A stretch of 10,479 nucleotides of DNA from an uncultured Fenollaria sp. (lineage in GTDB: Bacteria; Bacillota; Clostridia; Tissierellales; Peptoniphilaceae): assembly GCF_934202865.1 (NCBI RefSeq), contig NZ_CAKPYL010000050.1:1-10479 (forward strand), in the 5' to 3' direction. The notes beneath the pieces are model-generated. The model did not search any database, was not told the DNA's origin, and worked only from the letters and a program-made list of their open reading frames with translations. Numbering within the stretch: position 1 is the stretch's first letter; each line of letters begins with the position of its first letter. The position numbers were made by a program, and so were the translations under genes. Positions 1 through 7,809 of this stretch are shown piece after piece.

Positions 1-1
1 T

Positions 2-67
2 GTCGTGATGTTCTGCGCATGGACACTCATTTTGTGCGCCGCATCGCTAGTAATATTTTTGAGGTGA
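2..67 (+). CDS. mraY: C-terminal end of probable MraY (phospho-MurNAc-pentapeptide transferase), 5' truncated
   Basis: Only the last 21 codons are present, in the frame starting at base 2 and ending at TGA 65-67. The peptide is very hydrophobic (VVMFCAWTLILCAASLVIFL then R), which fits the final membrane helix of MraY; family members end with a similar VV..FWA..L segment. MraY makes lipid I by moving phospho-MurNAc-pentapeptide to undecaprenyl phosphate in the membrane. Position supports the call: mraY directly precedes murD in most Bacillota dcw clusters. Its stop codon lies inside the murD ribosome binding site, so the two are probably coupled. The fragment is too short for a firm assignment; another membrane protein is possible. 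Confidence 0.6.
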   Translation, partial: VVMFCAWTLILCAASLVIFLR

Positions 68-68
68 T
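61..68 (+). promoter_or_regulatory. Ribosome binding site of murD, overlapping the upstream stop codon
   Basis: GAGGTGAT is complementary over eight bases to the usual 16S rRNA 3' end (AUCACCUC) and sits 3 nt before the ATG at 72. It contains the TGA (65-67) that ends the upstream frame. Very similar sites precede murG (GAGGTGA, 2517-2523) and divIB (AAAGGTGA, 3627-3634), which supports those starts too. Confidence 0.8.
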
Positions 69-71
69 ATT

Positions 72-1397
72 ATGGACTACAAGGACAAAAATATTCTAAT
101 TTTAGGATATGGAATATCTGGTTATGGAGCTTCTTTATACTTTATAAGTAAAGGGGCTAATGTTTATGTCTACGATGACAATATGGATCAAATCTTAAAG
201 GACAGAGCAAATGAAAACCTTGACGATGTAAAGTTTTTAACAAGGACTGAGCTTGATGCAATCGATTTCACTTTTGTATTAAAGAGCCCTGGAATAAAGC
301 CTTCATCAGATATAATTCGCTACCTTGTAGACAAAAATGTCGAGATAGTCTCTGACGTAGAAATTTTATACAGAGATTTTAAAGATCATAAATTTATAGT
401 TATCACTGGAACCAATGGCAAGACAACTACAACAACATTTATCGGCGAAGTGCTTAAAGACCTTGGCTACAATGTCAATGTCATAGGTAACATCGGTGTT
501 TCGCCTCTACTTGAAGCGGAGAACTATGATACACACGTGATTGAAGCATCAAGCTTCCAATTAGAGTACACAAAAGACTTTAAGCCAAACATTGCCATCA
601 TACTAAACATAACACCAGATCACTTGGACTGGCACGGTTCTTTCAAGGCATATGAAGAAGCAAAGAAGAAAATCTATCAAAATATGGATAAATCTTCATA
701 TTTGATACTTAATTATGACGATATTGCCTTAAATAAAGTTGATCAAGATACAAATATACTATATTTCACTTCAAAAGAAAAAGAGCTTAAGGACATGAGC
801 TACATCGCTCCAAACATCGTTGATAAAAATGGCGAAGTAGTTATTAATAAGGACGATATATTTATAAAGGGTCGCCATAATTATGAAAATCTCATGGCGG
901 CGACACTTGCATTAGAAGTTTTTGGAGTAAAAAGAGAAGATATAGTTAAAGAGATAAAGGCTTTTAAAGGCGTTGAACATAGGATTGAGTTCGTAAGGGA
1001 ACTTGATGGGGTTGACTACTACAATGACTCCAAGGGAACTAATCCAGATGCGTCGCTTAAAGCGGTTGAAGCCTTTGATAGGAGCATAGTGCTTATAGCA
1101 GGGGGCTATGACAAGAACATACCGTTCGAGGACTTTGCATCTAAGACAAAGAACAAAATTAGGAGCCTAATACTATTTGGCCAAACAAAAGATAAGATAA
1201 AAGAAGCCTTCACCAACATTGGCTATGAAAATATAACTATCGTTAACAATATGAGTGAAGCAGTAAAAGCAGCTAAATTAGATGCTCAAAAAGGCGATGT
1301 AGTCTTACTATCACCATTGTGCGCGAGCTGGGGAATATACAAAAATTACAAAGAACGCGGACTTGAATTTAAAAAATTAGTAAATGAGTTGAAGTAA
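72..1397 (+). CDS. murD: UDP-N-acetylmuramoyl-L-alanine--D-glutamate ligase (MurD)
   Basis: Cytoplasmic ATP-dependent ligase that adds D-glutamate to UDP-MurNAc-L-alanine, the second amino acid of the peptidoglycan stem. All three Mur ligase domains are visible in 441 residues, a normal length. The N-terminal Rossmann-like domain starts with LGYGISG (residues 11-17) and has SPGI at 72-75. The ATP loop GTNGKT is at 113-118. IEASSFQLE (157-165) and NITPDHLDWHGS (179-190) are the usual central-domain motifs, and Lys198 in EEAK is at the position of the carbamylated lysine. GRHNYEN (267-273), EHRIE (302-306) and DSKGTNPDAS (319-328) follow. Near the C-terminus the LSPxCASxD block reads LSPLCASWG, with Gly where Asp is usual. 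ATG 72 has a strong ribosome binding site; the stop abuts the ftsW start with no gap. Confidence 0.97.
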   Translation: MDYKDKNILILGYGISGYGASLYFISKGANVYVYDDNMDQILKDRANENLDDVKFLTRTELDAIDFTFVLKSPGIKPSSDIIRYLVDKNVEIVSDVEILYRDFKDHKFIVITGTNGKTTTTTFIGEVLKDLGYNVNVIGNIGVSPLLEAENYDTHVIEASSFQLEYTKDFKPNIAIILNITPDHLDWHGSFKAYEEAKKKIYQNMDKSSYLILNYDDIALNKVDQDTNILYFTSKEKELKDMSYIAPNIVDKNGEVVINKDDIFIKGRHNYENLMAATLALEVFGVKREDIVKEIKAFKGVEHRIEFVRELDGVDYYNDSKGTNPDASLKAVEAFDRSIVLIAGGYDKNIPFEDFASKTKNKIRSLILFGQTKDKIKEAFTNIGYENITIVNNMSEAVKAAKLDAQKGDVVLLSPLCASWGIYKNYKERGLEFKKLVNELK

Positions 1398-2528
1398 ATG
1401 AACAAGAGTAAAAACAGTGCACCTGATTATCACATCTTAATATCTGTAGTATGCCTAATAATTTTAGGTATCATACTTGTGTATACGAGCTCTTATCCTT
1501 ATAGCTACAGGCTTGAAGGGGGTAAATATGGCGGCGTATACTTCCTTACAAGGCACTTAGTCTTTGTATTAGCAGGGGCGATACTGTCTTTATTTGCTTA
1601 TAGAATTGACTATAAAAAGTATGATTCGAAATTTTTCATAGGCCTTATGATAATATCGAGTATTGTCTTGGTTTTATTACTAAAGTTTACTTCATTAGGA
1701 ACAGACTTTGGTAAAGGCTCAAGAAGATGGATAAATGTGGGCGGATTTTCATTTATGCCGTCTGATATAATCAAGGTTGCGGCAGTTTTCTGCATGGCCT
1801 CATACATGAGCAAAATTAATTTGCGCAGGAGAAATTTTCAAAACATTGTTTTAGTTCCTGCAGCTATTATACTTTTCTTCACATTTTTAATATACATACA
1901 AAAGGACTTAGGTACAGCTGTTACAGTTGCTGGAGCACTATCAATTATGTACTTCATCGGAGGCGCGCCACTAACTGTGATACCGCCAGCCATTGGAGCT
2001 GCAGTACTTGGTATATACCTAGCCATATATAGAAATGAATATAGAAGAAACAGGTTCTTTGCCTATAAAGACCCAATTAAAAACATCAGAGACACGGGTT
2101 GGCAGCCAGCACAAAGCTTATTTGCTTATGCCAATGGCGGTCTATCGGGCGTAGGCATTGGCCACAGCACTCAAAAGTTTTTCTATATACCAGAAGTGTA
2201 TAATGACTATATACTAGCTGTTTGCGGCGAAGAATTAGGTTTTTTAGGAATGATTTGCATTGTTGCCCTATTTTCTGTTATAATTATAAAAGGATACTTA
2301 ACAGCGGCTAGGGCAAAGGATAGATACGGTCTTATGCTAGCAAGTGGCATCAGCTCCTTGATAGCTATACAATTTTGGATCAATGCAGCAGTATCAGTAA
2401 ATTTGGTTCCTTCGAAGGGAATCACACTGCCATTCATTAGTTATGGCGGTACATCCTTAATTATTTACATGATACTAACAGCGGTACTGTTAAATATATC
2501 TAAGAGTGCAAATTCAGAGGTGAAATAA
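1398..2528 (+). CDS. ftsW: Septal peptidoglycan glycosyltransferase of the SEDS family, FtsW
   Basis: Polytopic membrane protein of 376 residues with about ten hydrophobic segments. SEDS proteins polymerise lipid II into glycan strands together with a class B penicillin-binding protein. Family marks are KGSRRWI (106-112), MPSDIIK (120-126, PSE..K in most relatives), QKDLGT (168-173), WQPAQSL (235-241), and the FtsW/RodA/SpoVE signature with NLVPSKG (335-341) and FISYGG (346-351). Asp270 in YNDYI matches the catalytic aspartate (Asp297 in Escherichia coli FtsW). The start directly follows the murD stop, with no spacer and only a weak ribosome binding site, so translation probably depends on coupling. 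The stop TAA shares its last base with the murG ATG. Position in the dcw cluster favours FtsW over RodA; SpoVE would be the nearest alternative, as sequence alone separates them poorly. Confidence 0.93.
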   Translation: MNKSKNSAPDYHILISVVCLIILGIILVYTSSYPYSYRLEGGKYGGVYFLTRHLVFVLAGAILSLFAYRIDYKKYDSKFFIGLMIISSIVLVLLLKFTSLGTDFGKGSRRWINVGGFSFMPSDIIKVAAVFCMASYMSKINLRRRNFQNIVLVPAAIILFFTFLIYIQKDLGTAVTVAGALSIMYFIGGAPLTVIPPAIGAAVLGIYLAIYRNEYRRNRFFAYKDPIKNIRDTGWQPAQSLFAYANGGLSGVGIGHSTQKFFYIPEVYNDYILAVCGEELGFLGMICIVALFSVIIIKGYLTAARAKDRYGLMLASGISSLIAIQFWINAAVSVNLVPSKGITLPFISYGGTSLIIYMILTAVLLNISKSANSEVK

Positions 2529-3628
2529 TGCGATTTATCGTAACTGGTGGTGGCACTGGTGGGCATATATACCCAGCCATGACCATAGCAAAGAAATTGA
2601 TTGAGAATAATCACGAAGTTATATACGTCGGCAGGAATGGCAGTCTTGAGGAAAGGCTTGTTGCCAAGGAAGATATTGAGTTTAAAGGCATAAACATAGT
2701 TAAAATACCTAAGAAGAACCCGAAGGATGCTTTTAAATTTTTGAGACTGCTTTTTAAATCGCTTGACGAGTGCAAGAAGATAATCAAAGATTTTAAGCCA
2801 GACCTTGTCATAGGAACAGGAGGCTACGTTTCAGGTCCACTTGTTTATGCGGCTCAGAAGAAAAAGATCAAGTCGATGATCTTCGAGCTAAACGTTCACG
2901 CGGGCATAACTACAAGGCTTTTAAAGAAGAGAGCGACTAGGATACTAGTTACTAACGAGAACACAAAGAAGCTTCTTAAGAGAGAAGATATTACGGATAT
3001 AGTTGGCATACCGATTAGAGAAGAATTTGACGGTATTCATGACAAGGCTAGCCATGAGCCTTACTATGACTTTGACAATGGCAAAAAAGTCGTCTTATCA
3101 TTTGGCGGAAGCGGTGGACAAAAGTCCATCAATGAAAATGTTCTTGCCATGATCAAGAAACATTATAAAGACATGGACTTTAACATCTTCCACGTGAGCG
3201 GAACATATTCATACGGCTGGTTTAAGGAAGAGCTTGACAAAGACGGCATTGATTATACTAAATCAAACGTTCGTGTAGGCGAGTATCTATATGACATGCC
3301 AAAGGCTTTGATTGACGCTGACATGGCTATCACAAGTGCTGGTGCACTTACTTTAAATGAGGTATCATGTGTAGCTAAGCCAGTTATAATTATTCCAAAG
3401 GCTTATGTAGTTGAAAACCACCAAGAGTACAATGCACGCTACTTTGAAGATATGGGCGCGGCTAAGATGATACTTGAAAAGGACCTTAACGAAGATTTAT
3501 TATATGATGAGGTCAATAATATACTTCATAACGAAGATATTTACATGTCTATGCAAAAGGGGCTTAAGAATATATTTGTCAAGAACGCAATTGATGAAAT
3601 ATATGATATAATTATAAAAACTATTTAA
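2528..3628 (+). CDS. murG: UDP-N-acetylglucosamine--lipid I GlcNAc transferase (MurG), divergent motifs
   Basis: Peripheral membrane GT-B glycosyltransferase that turns lipid I into lipid II on the inner face of the membrane. It has 366 residues, a normal length. The N-terminal glycine loop GGGTGGH is at 7-13 (His13 matches E. coli His19), and GTGGYVSGP at 96-104 is the second glycine loop. The HEQN motif reads FELN (119-122), keeping Glu and Asn. The third loop reads GGSGGQ (193-198) instead of GGSQGA. The donor-binding region reads TSAGALTLNE (269-278) where SRAGAxTxxE is common, and is followed by KPVIIIP (284-290) and NHQEYNA (297-303). The residues expected to bind UDP-GlcNAc (Ser195, Glu278, Gln299) are retained. 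GAGGTGA (2517-2523) is the ribosome binding site; the gene overlaps ftsW by one base. Confidence 0.95.
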   Translation: MRFIVTGGGTGGHIYPAMTIAKKLIENNHEVIYVGRNGSLEERLVAKEDIEFKGINIVKIPKKNPKDAFKFLRLLFKSLDECKKIIKDFKPDLVIGTGGYVSGPLVYAAQKKKIKSMIFELNVHAGITTRLLKKRATRILVTNENTKKLLKREDITDIVGIPIREEFDGIHDKASHEPYYDFDNGKKVVLSFGGSGGQKSINENVLAMIKKHYKDMDFNIFHVSGTYSYGWFKEELDKDGIDYTKSNVRVGEYLYDMPKALIDADMAITSAGALTLNEVSCVAKPVIIIPKAYVVENHQEYNARYFEDMGAAKMILEKDLNEDLLYDEVNNILHNEDIYMSMQKGLKNIFVKNAIDEIYDIIIKTI

Positions 3629-3638
3629 AGGTGAAATT

Positions 3639-4415
3639 ATGGAACCGATGAGTAAACAGGATATGAGGAGAAAAAGAATACAGAGAGAAAGGCAAAGAAG
3701 GAGAAGTCTTTTGAGGTTCTTCGTAATCACTGTCATTGTTTTTGCGTTCATATTATTTATATTCAATACAAAGCTCTTTGGTCTAAAGCATATAAATGTT
3801 AGTGGCAACAAAAATTTGTCGACTGATGATATAATCAAGGCGAGTGAACTTGAAATTGGAGAAAATATTCTTAAGCAAAGCCTTACTGAAGCAAAGGCTA
3901 AGATTAAGATAAATCCATATGTTGAGTACGCGCACTTAAGTAGATCATCAAAGGATACTGTAACGATTGAAATTAAGGAAAGATTAATCGCGGCAGAATT
4001 TTTTAGCGATTCAAAATACATTTACATAGACGAGAAAGGCACTGTCCTTGAGAACAGCAGTTCATATAAGGAAGGCTACCCGCTTATAAAGAATTTTGAC
4101 AAGACTCATCTTGAACAAGGCGAAAATTTTTACAATACCGAGGTCGGCGCTTCACTTGAAGAGCTGATAGTTGAGATAAGTGCGAATAATTTAGTGAAAG
4201 AGATCAAGACTATAGAGAAGAATGCGGACTTAGAAGTTTCTCTAAACTATAGGAGTGGCCTTGTCGTTCAGCTTGGCGAGCTTAAGGACGTTAGATACAA
4301 GATGAAGGTCTTAAATGCGCTCATGATTAAGTTTAAGGACAAAGGACAAGTACCTAGGATGATTATGTTTAATAAGGGCAAAGCGCCTGTTGTAGTTTTA
4401 GATAATGGTGAATAG
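3639..4415 (+). CDS. divIB: Cell division protein DivIB/FtsQ (POTRA domain)
   Basis: Bitopic divisome protein that links early and late division proteins and binds FtsL/DivIC. The layout over 258 residues is typical: a short, very basic cytoplasmic tail (about 1-25), one membrane helix (about 26-43), then an extracellular part. The POTRA domain begins just after the helix with LKHINVSGNKNLSTDDI (49-65) and runs to about residue 114, where KERLIAAEFF starts the FtsQ/DivIB beta domain. IDEKGTVL (120-127) is a common motif of that domain. The ribosome binding site AAAGGTGA overlaps the murG stop, 10 nt separate the genes, and the stop TAG is directly followed by the next ATG. No murB lies between murG and divIB, unlike B. 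subtilis. Confidence 0.9.
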   Translation: MEPMSKQDMRRKRIQRERQRRRSLLRFFVITVIVFAFILFIFNTKLFGLKHINVSGNKNLSTDDIIKASELEIGENILKQSLTEAKAKIKINPYVEYAHLSRSSKDTVTIEIKERLIAAEFFSDSKYIYIDEKGTVLENSSSYKEGYPLIKNFDKTHLEQGENFYNTEVGASLEELIVEISANNLVKEIKTIEKNADLEVSLNYRSGLVVQLGELKDVRYKMKVLNALMIKFKDKGQVPRMIMFNKGKAPVVVLDNGE

Positions 4416-5138
4416 ATGAAAATTGATAAGAAAAAAATATTGCTATTTATAGCCAGTGTTATTATTGGTCTTTCAATAACTATGCAGCTTAAGACAGTGA
4501 AGAAAACTGTTGGCAACCCTCTAAATGTAAAGAGGGCGCAAGAGCTAGCTCAAAGAGTTAAATCCCTTAAAGAAGAGAGAGACGGCTTATTACAAAGGCT
4601 AGACGAGACAGAAGAAAAGCTTAGAGAGTATGAAAAACCTGGTTCGAGCAATAATGAGATAGCAAAAAAATTATACGAAGAAACTGAAAAATATAAGATG
4701 ATAGCTGGCTATACAGATCTAAAAGGCAAGGGCATTATACTAACTATAGATGAACCAAAACTTGCCGATGGTGAAGTGAGCTTTGGCATACAAAACGATA
4801 TAGATCTAATTCTTAGCGCCATTAGTGTATTAAATAGCGCTGGAGCTGAGGCTATATCCATAAATGAAGAGAGATACACATCATTTACTGAGATAGTAAG
4901 TGCAGGTAAACATATAGAAGTTGGCGGAGTAAGTACGTCTGCGCCAATAGTTATAAAGGCTATAGGCGACGCTGACACAATGCAATCGGCTATTGAGTTT
5001 AAAGGCGGCATTAAAGACGAACTGCAAAACTATAATTATCAAGTCGTTTTAACTGTTAGAGACGATATACTTATACCGAGATACAAAAAGAGCATAGACT
5101 TTCTATATGCAAAGCCTGCTAATGACGCGCAAGAATGA
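4416..5138 (+). CDS. DUF881 family membrane-anchored protein (YlxW position)
   Basis: 240 residues: an N-terminal membrane helix (about 8-23), a coiled-coil segment rich in Lys, Glu and Leu (about 38-73), and the DUF881 domain (about 84-235). Shared DUF881 features are KGIILTIDEP (105-114), a hydrophobic helix ending in SAGAEAISIN (141-150), and PIVIKAIGD (177-185). The topology suggests a short cytoplasmic tail with the coiled coil and domain outside the cell. The molecular function of the family is not firmly known. The gene sits where B. subtilis has ylxW, between divIB and a second DUF881 gene, which implies a role in division or envelope assembly. GGTGA at 4407-4411 is the ribosome binding site; it overlaps the next gene by 4 nt (ATGA). 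Confidence 0.88.
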   Translation: MKIDKKKILLFIASVIIGLSITMQLKTVKKTVGNPLNVKRAQELAQRVKSLKEERDGLLQRLDETEEKLREYEKPGSSNNEIAKKLYEETEKYKMIAGYTDLKGKGIILTIDEPKLADGEVSFGIQNDIDLILSAISVLNSAGAEAISINEERYTSFTEIVSAGKHIEVGGVSTSAPIVIKAIGDADTMQSAIEFKGGIKDELQNYNYQVVLTVRDDILIPRYKKSIDFLYAKPANDAQE

Positions 5139-5857
5139 AGCATAAGATTAAACGCGTGCTGCTTGTCATAATTTATATACTTGTAGGTATCTTTCTTGGC
5201 TTGTACTTAAAGACCGATAGGGAATTTTACGAGCCATTAAGCATAAACAAGATGAAAGAGACAAGCATCAAGGTAAAGAATTTAAAGGAAGAGATCAAGA
5301 GCATTAATGAGGAGCTTGACAAGCAAGAGAAAAAGCTTGAGACTTTGGAAAAATTAGTTAAGAATGATAGTGATTTTTTAGCTTTTTTAAATGAAGAGAA
5401 ATTATTTTATCAGATGATATCGGGTGACGTTGATCTTGAAGGACCAGGCATAGTACTTACTATAAGAGAAGAAGCTGTTGATAGGCCTGTCAGGAGGACG
5501 GATGTGGTTCACGATAGCGACTTACTAAGGATAATCAACGACCTAAAGGATTCAGGCGCCGAAGCCATCTCCATAAACGATTTAAGAGTTTATTCGAGAA
5601 CTGGCGTTAAGTGCAACGGACCAGTTGTTAGGCTCAATGGAAGAACAAAGGGCGCGCCATTTGTTATAAAGGCAATAGGCAATAGCGATAAGCTTTACTC
5701 AGCGATTAAGTCGCCAGGCACTTTTGCTAGTATCTTAGAGACCATAAACCCAATTAAGCTTGATATAGAGCAAAGTGAAAATGTTCTTGTTAAGAAAAAG
5801 ATAGACGAAGACAAGATTATATATTCAGAAAAATTGACGGGGGAGGATAAAAAATGA
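5135..5857 (+). CDS. DUF881 family membrane-anchored protein (YlxX position), paralogue of the preceding gene
   Basis: 240 residues, exactly the length of its upstream neighbour and with the same design: membrane helix (about 7-25), charged coiled coil (about 38-75), and DUF881 domain (about 84-225). The two share GAEAISIN (here 141-148) and the VIKAIG strand (177-182), but differ widely elsewhere, so the duplication is old. The segment VVHDSDLLRIINDL (124-137) is more like typical DUF881 proteins than the first copy. It overlaps both neighbours by ATGA, strong evidence for coupled translation and roughly fixed relative output of the two paralogues and Sbp. Function is unknown; a heteromeric complex of the two paralogues is plausible inference from matching architecture and coupling. 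Confidence 0.88.
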   Translation: MKHKIKRVLLVIIYILVGIFLGLYLKTDREFYEPLSINKMKETSIKVKNLKEEIKSINEELDKQEKKLETLEKLVKNDSDFLAFLNEEKLFYQMISGDVDLEGPGIVLTIREEAVDRPVRRTDVVHDSDLLRIINDLKDSGAEAISINDLRVYSRTGVKCNGPVVRLNGRTKGAPFVIKAIGNSDKLYSAIKSPGTFASILETINPIKLDIEQSENVLVKKKIDEDKIIYSEKLTGEDKK

Positions 5858-6186
5858 TTATTGCAATCATTGGTATAATAATCGGGATAATTATAGGCTA
5901 TGTGGTTCCATATAGCTACAATCCATATTATTCCTTGTATATATCCATGGCGCTACTAGCTGCGATTGACTCAGTTTTTGGCGGTATTAACGCACACATG
6001 GACAACAATTTTAACAATAAGCTTTTTTTATCGGGCCTTATTGGTAACTCGCTAATCGCGGCACTGCTTACTTGGCTAGGCGATATTCTTAGCATTCCTT
6101 TATATTATGCGGCGATTTTCGTCTTTGGAGGAAGAATTTTTAACAATTTTGCGACAATTAGAAGAAAAATACTAAACAAAATGTAG
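5854..6186 (+). CDS. sbp: Small basic protein Sbp (DUF1290), membrane protein
   Basis: 110-residue membrane protein with three or four hydrophobic helices (about 2-20, 27-45, 57-75, 82-97) and a basic C-terminal tail (TIRRKILNKM). Family marks are AAIDSVFGGINA (36-47), LIGNSLIAALLTWLGD (62-77) and FGGRIFNNFATIRR (91-104). The family is found beside DUF881 genes in dcw clusters of Bacillota and Actinobacteria; its molecular function is not established. The start is preceded by GGGGGAGG (5839-5846), a strong ribosome binding site inside the end of the upstream gene, and overlaps that gene by ATGA. In B. subtilis ftsA follows; here the next gene is ftsZ. Confidence 0.9.
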   Translation: MIIAIIGIIIGIIIGYVVPYSYNPYYSLYISMALLAAIDSVFGGINAHMDNNFNNKLFLSGLIGNSLIAALLTWLGDILSIPLYYAAIFVFGGRIFNNFATIRRKILNKM

Positions 6187-6201
6187 ATTTTGTGGTAGAA
6201 T
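6173..6201 (+). promoter_or_regulatory. Candidate extended -10 promoter for ftsZ-nrdR
   Basis: TAGAAT (6196-6201) is one base from the -10 consensus and is preceded by TGG, an extended -10 element. A weak -35 match, TAAACA (6173-6178), lies 17 bp upstream. Transcription would start near 6208 and give a leader of about 46 nt. It lies in the only sizeable gap of the cluster, which fits the higher FtsZ demand, but the weak -35 leaves the call provisional. Confidence 0.5.
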
Positions 6202-6237
6202 ATAAGTAATAGAGTAAATAATTAAATACTTAGTATA

Positions 6238-6245
6238 AAAGGAGG
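6238..6245 (+). promoter_or_regulatory. Strong ribosome binding site of ftsZ
   Basis: AAAGGAGG ends 8 nt before the ATG at 6254, close to ideal in sequence and spacing. With the candidate promoter just upstream it marks ftsZ as the most strongly translated gene of the cluster. It also fixes the FtsZ start. Confidence 0.85.
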
Positions 6246-6253
6246 ATTCGTAA

Positions 6254-7339
6254 ATGATTGATTTTGATGTAGAAATTGACCAATTTGCCAAAATTAAAGT
6301 TATAGGTGTTGGTGGAGCAGGTAACAACGCTGTTAACAGAATGGTTGATGCAGGCGTAAAGGGTGTTGAATTTATTGCAGTTAACACAGATAGACAAGCT
6401 CTTGCATCATCAAAGGCACAAAACAAAATTCAAATAGGGGATAAGGTTACAAAAGGTTTAGGCGCTGGAGCTAACCCAGAAGTTGGTTCACAAGCAGCTC
6501 TTGAAGATAAAGAAGGCATCACTGAAATGCTTAAAGGCACTGACATGGTATTTATCACAGCCGGCATGGGCGGTGGAACAGGTACTGGTGCTGCACCTAT
6601 CATTGCGCAATTAGCAAAGGAACAAGGCATACTAACTGTAGGTGTTGTAACTAGACCATTTGGCTTTGAAGGTATGAAGAGAGCAAAGAATGCATCTCAA
6701 GGAATTAGCCAATTACTTGAAGTAGTTGACACTCTAGTAACTATTCCAAATGACAGACTTCTTCAAATAGCTGACAAGAAAACATCATTAAAAGATGCTT
6801 TCATTATGGCTGACGAAGTACTTAAACAAGGTATACAAGGTATATCTGATTTAATCAGTGTACCAAACCTAATCAACCTAGACTTTGCTGACGTTAAGAC
6901 TATCATGGAACAAAAGGGTATTGCTCACATGGGTATAGGCTTTGCTCAAGGAGACAACAGAGCTACTGACGCAGCTAAACTTGCTATCAAGTCACCACTA
7001 CTTGAAACATCCATAGAAGGATCTAAGTCCGTTCTATTAAATATCACTGGTGGTACAGACCTTGGTATGTTCGAAGTAAATGAAGCCGCAGACTTAATCA
7101 GACAATCAGTTGCTGACGATGCAAACATCATCTTCGGTGCTGGTATCGATGAAAGCCTTGGCGATTCTATCAAGATAACTGTTATCGCTACAGAATTTGA
7201 AGATGGATCTAAACCTGCTAAAAAAGATTCAAATAAGGATTCTGATGTAGAAGAAGAAAAGTACGAAGAAAAGAGAAGTGAACCTACTTCAAGCTTCGAC
7301 GATTCTTTATTAGTACCTGATTTTTTAAAGAATAATTAA
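6254..7339 (+). CDS. ftsZ: Cell division protein FtsZ
   Basis: Tubulin-like GTPase that polymerises into the Z ring at midcell. It has 361 residues. [11 protein letters not shown] (20-30) and the GTP signature loop GGGTGTG (106-112) form the nucleotide site. TRPFGFEG (133-140) and NDRLL (166-170) are typical. The T7 catalytic loop is intact, with Asn208, Asp210 and Asp213 in NLDFAD. After about residue 318 comes a short charged linker rich in Lys, Asp and Glu (about 320-346), then the conserved C-terminal peptide [12 protein letters not shown], which binds membrane tethers such as FtsA or SepF. The peptide is well kept even though ftsA is absent next door. Codons here use more GGT, GCT and AAC than the neighbours, as expected for a highly expressed gene. 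Confidence 0.98.
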   Translation: MIDFDVEIDQFAKIKVIGVGGAGNNAVNRMVDAGVKGVEFIAVNTDRQALASSKAQNKIQIGDKVTKGLGAGANPEVGSQAALEDKEGITEMLKGTDMVFITAGMGGGTGTGAAPIIAQLAKEQGILTVGVVTRPFGFEGMKRAKNASQGISQLLEVVDTLVTIPNDRLLQIADKKTSLKDAFIMADEVLKQGIQGISDLISVPNLINLDFADVKTIMEQKGIAHMGIGFAQGDNRATDAAKLAIKSPLLETSIEGSKSVLLNITGGTDLGMFEVNEAADLIRQSVADDANIIFGAGIDESLGDSIKITVIATEFEDGSKPAKKDSNKDSDVEEEKYEEKRSEPTSSFDDSLLVPDFLKNN

Positions 7340-7341
7340 TT

Positions 7342-7803
7342 ATGAAGTGTCCTTTTTGTTCTTACGAAGATTCAAAAGTACTAGATTCAAGACCTACTAA
7401 TGAGGGTACTGCGATTAGGAGACGTAGAGAGTGTCTTCGCTGTAAAAAAAGATTTACAACATATGAAAAAATTGAAGAAACACCTTTAATAGTTGTCAAG
7501 AAAAACGGAGACAGAGAGACATTTGACAGAAGTAAGATATTAAAGGGCGTAATCAAATCTTGCGAGAAAAGACCTGTTAGCCTAAGTCAAATTGAAGGCT
7601 TGGCAGATAGTGTCGAAGAAAAGCTTATGAGCACGATGAAGAAAGAAGTTTCATCTACCGAAGTAGGCGAACTTATTATGCAAGGCCTTAAGGAGATAGA
7701 CCAAGTAGCTTATGTAAGATTTGCTTCAGTATACAGAGAGTTTAAAGATACTCAATCATTTATGAAAGAGCTCCAAAAGATAATAGACGAACAAAACAAT
7801 TAG
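7342..7803 (+). CDS. nrdR: Transcriptional repressor NrdR (ATP-cone, zinc ribbon)
   Basis: Nucleotide-sensing repressor of ribonucleotide reductase genes; it senses ATP/dATP through an ATP-cone and binds NrdR boxes. The 153-residue length is typical. The N-terminal zinc ribbon has Cys3 and Cys6 in CPFC and Cys31 and Cys34 in CLRC, with the conserved stretches DSR (15-17) and AIRRRREC (24-31) between. RFTTYE (37-42) leads into the ATP-cone domain (about 49-139), which includes [16 protein letters not shown] (51-66) and [13 protein letters not shown] (122-134). It starts only 2 nt after the ftsZ stop and has no clear ribosome binding site, so it is likely translated by coupling to ftsZ. No NrdR boxes or nrd genes are visible in the window. 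Confidence 0.97.
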   Translation: MKCPFCSYEDSKVLDSRPTNEGTAIRRRRECLRCKKRFTTYEKIEETPLIVVKKNGDRETFDRSKILKGVIKSCEKRPVSLSQIEGLADSVEEKLMSTMKKEVSSTEVGELIMQGLKEIDQVAYVRFASVYREFKDTQSFMKELQKIIDEQNN

Positions 7804-7809
7804 TATAAG

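Noticed and set aside
3500..4021. A 173-codon minus-strand open frame across the murG/divIB junction
   Set aside because: It lies fully inside two well-supported genes on the other strand, has no ribosome binding site that I can see, and its translation is a low-complexity Ile/Leu/Ser mix expected of an antisense frame of AT-rich DNA.
6176..6193. ACAAAAT/ATTTTGT hairpin at the sbp stop as a terminator
   Set aside because: Seven mostly A-T pairs with no T run after them; too weak to terminate. Kept only as a possible operator.
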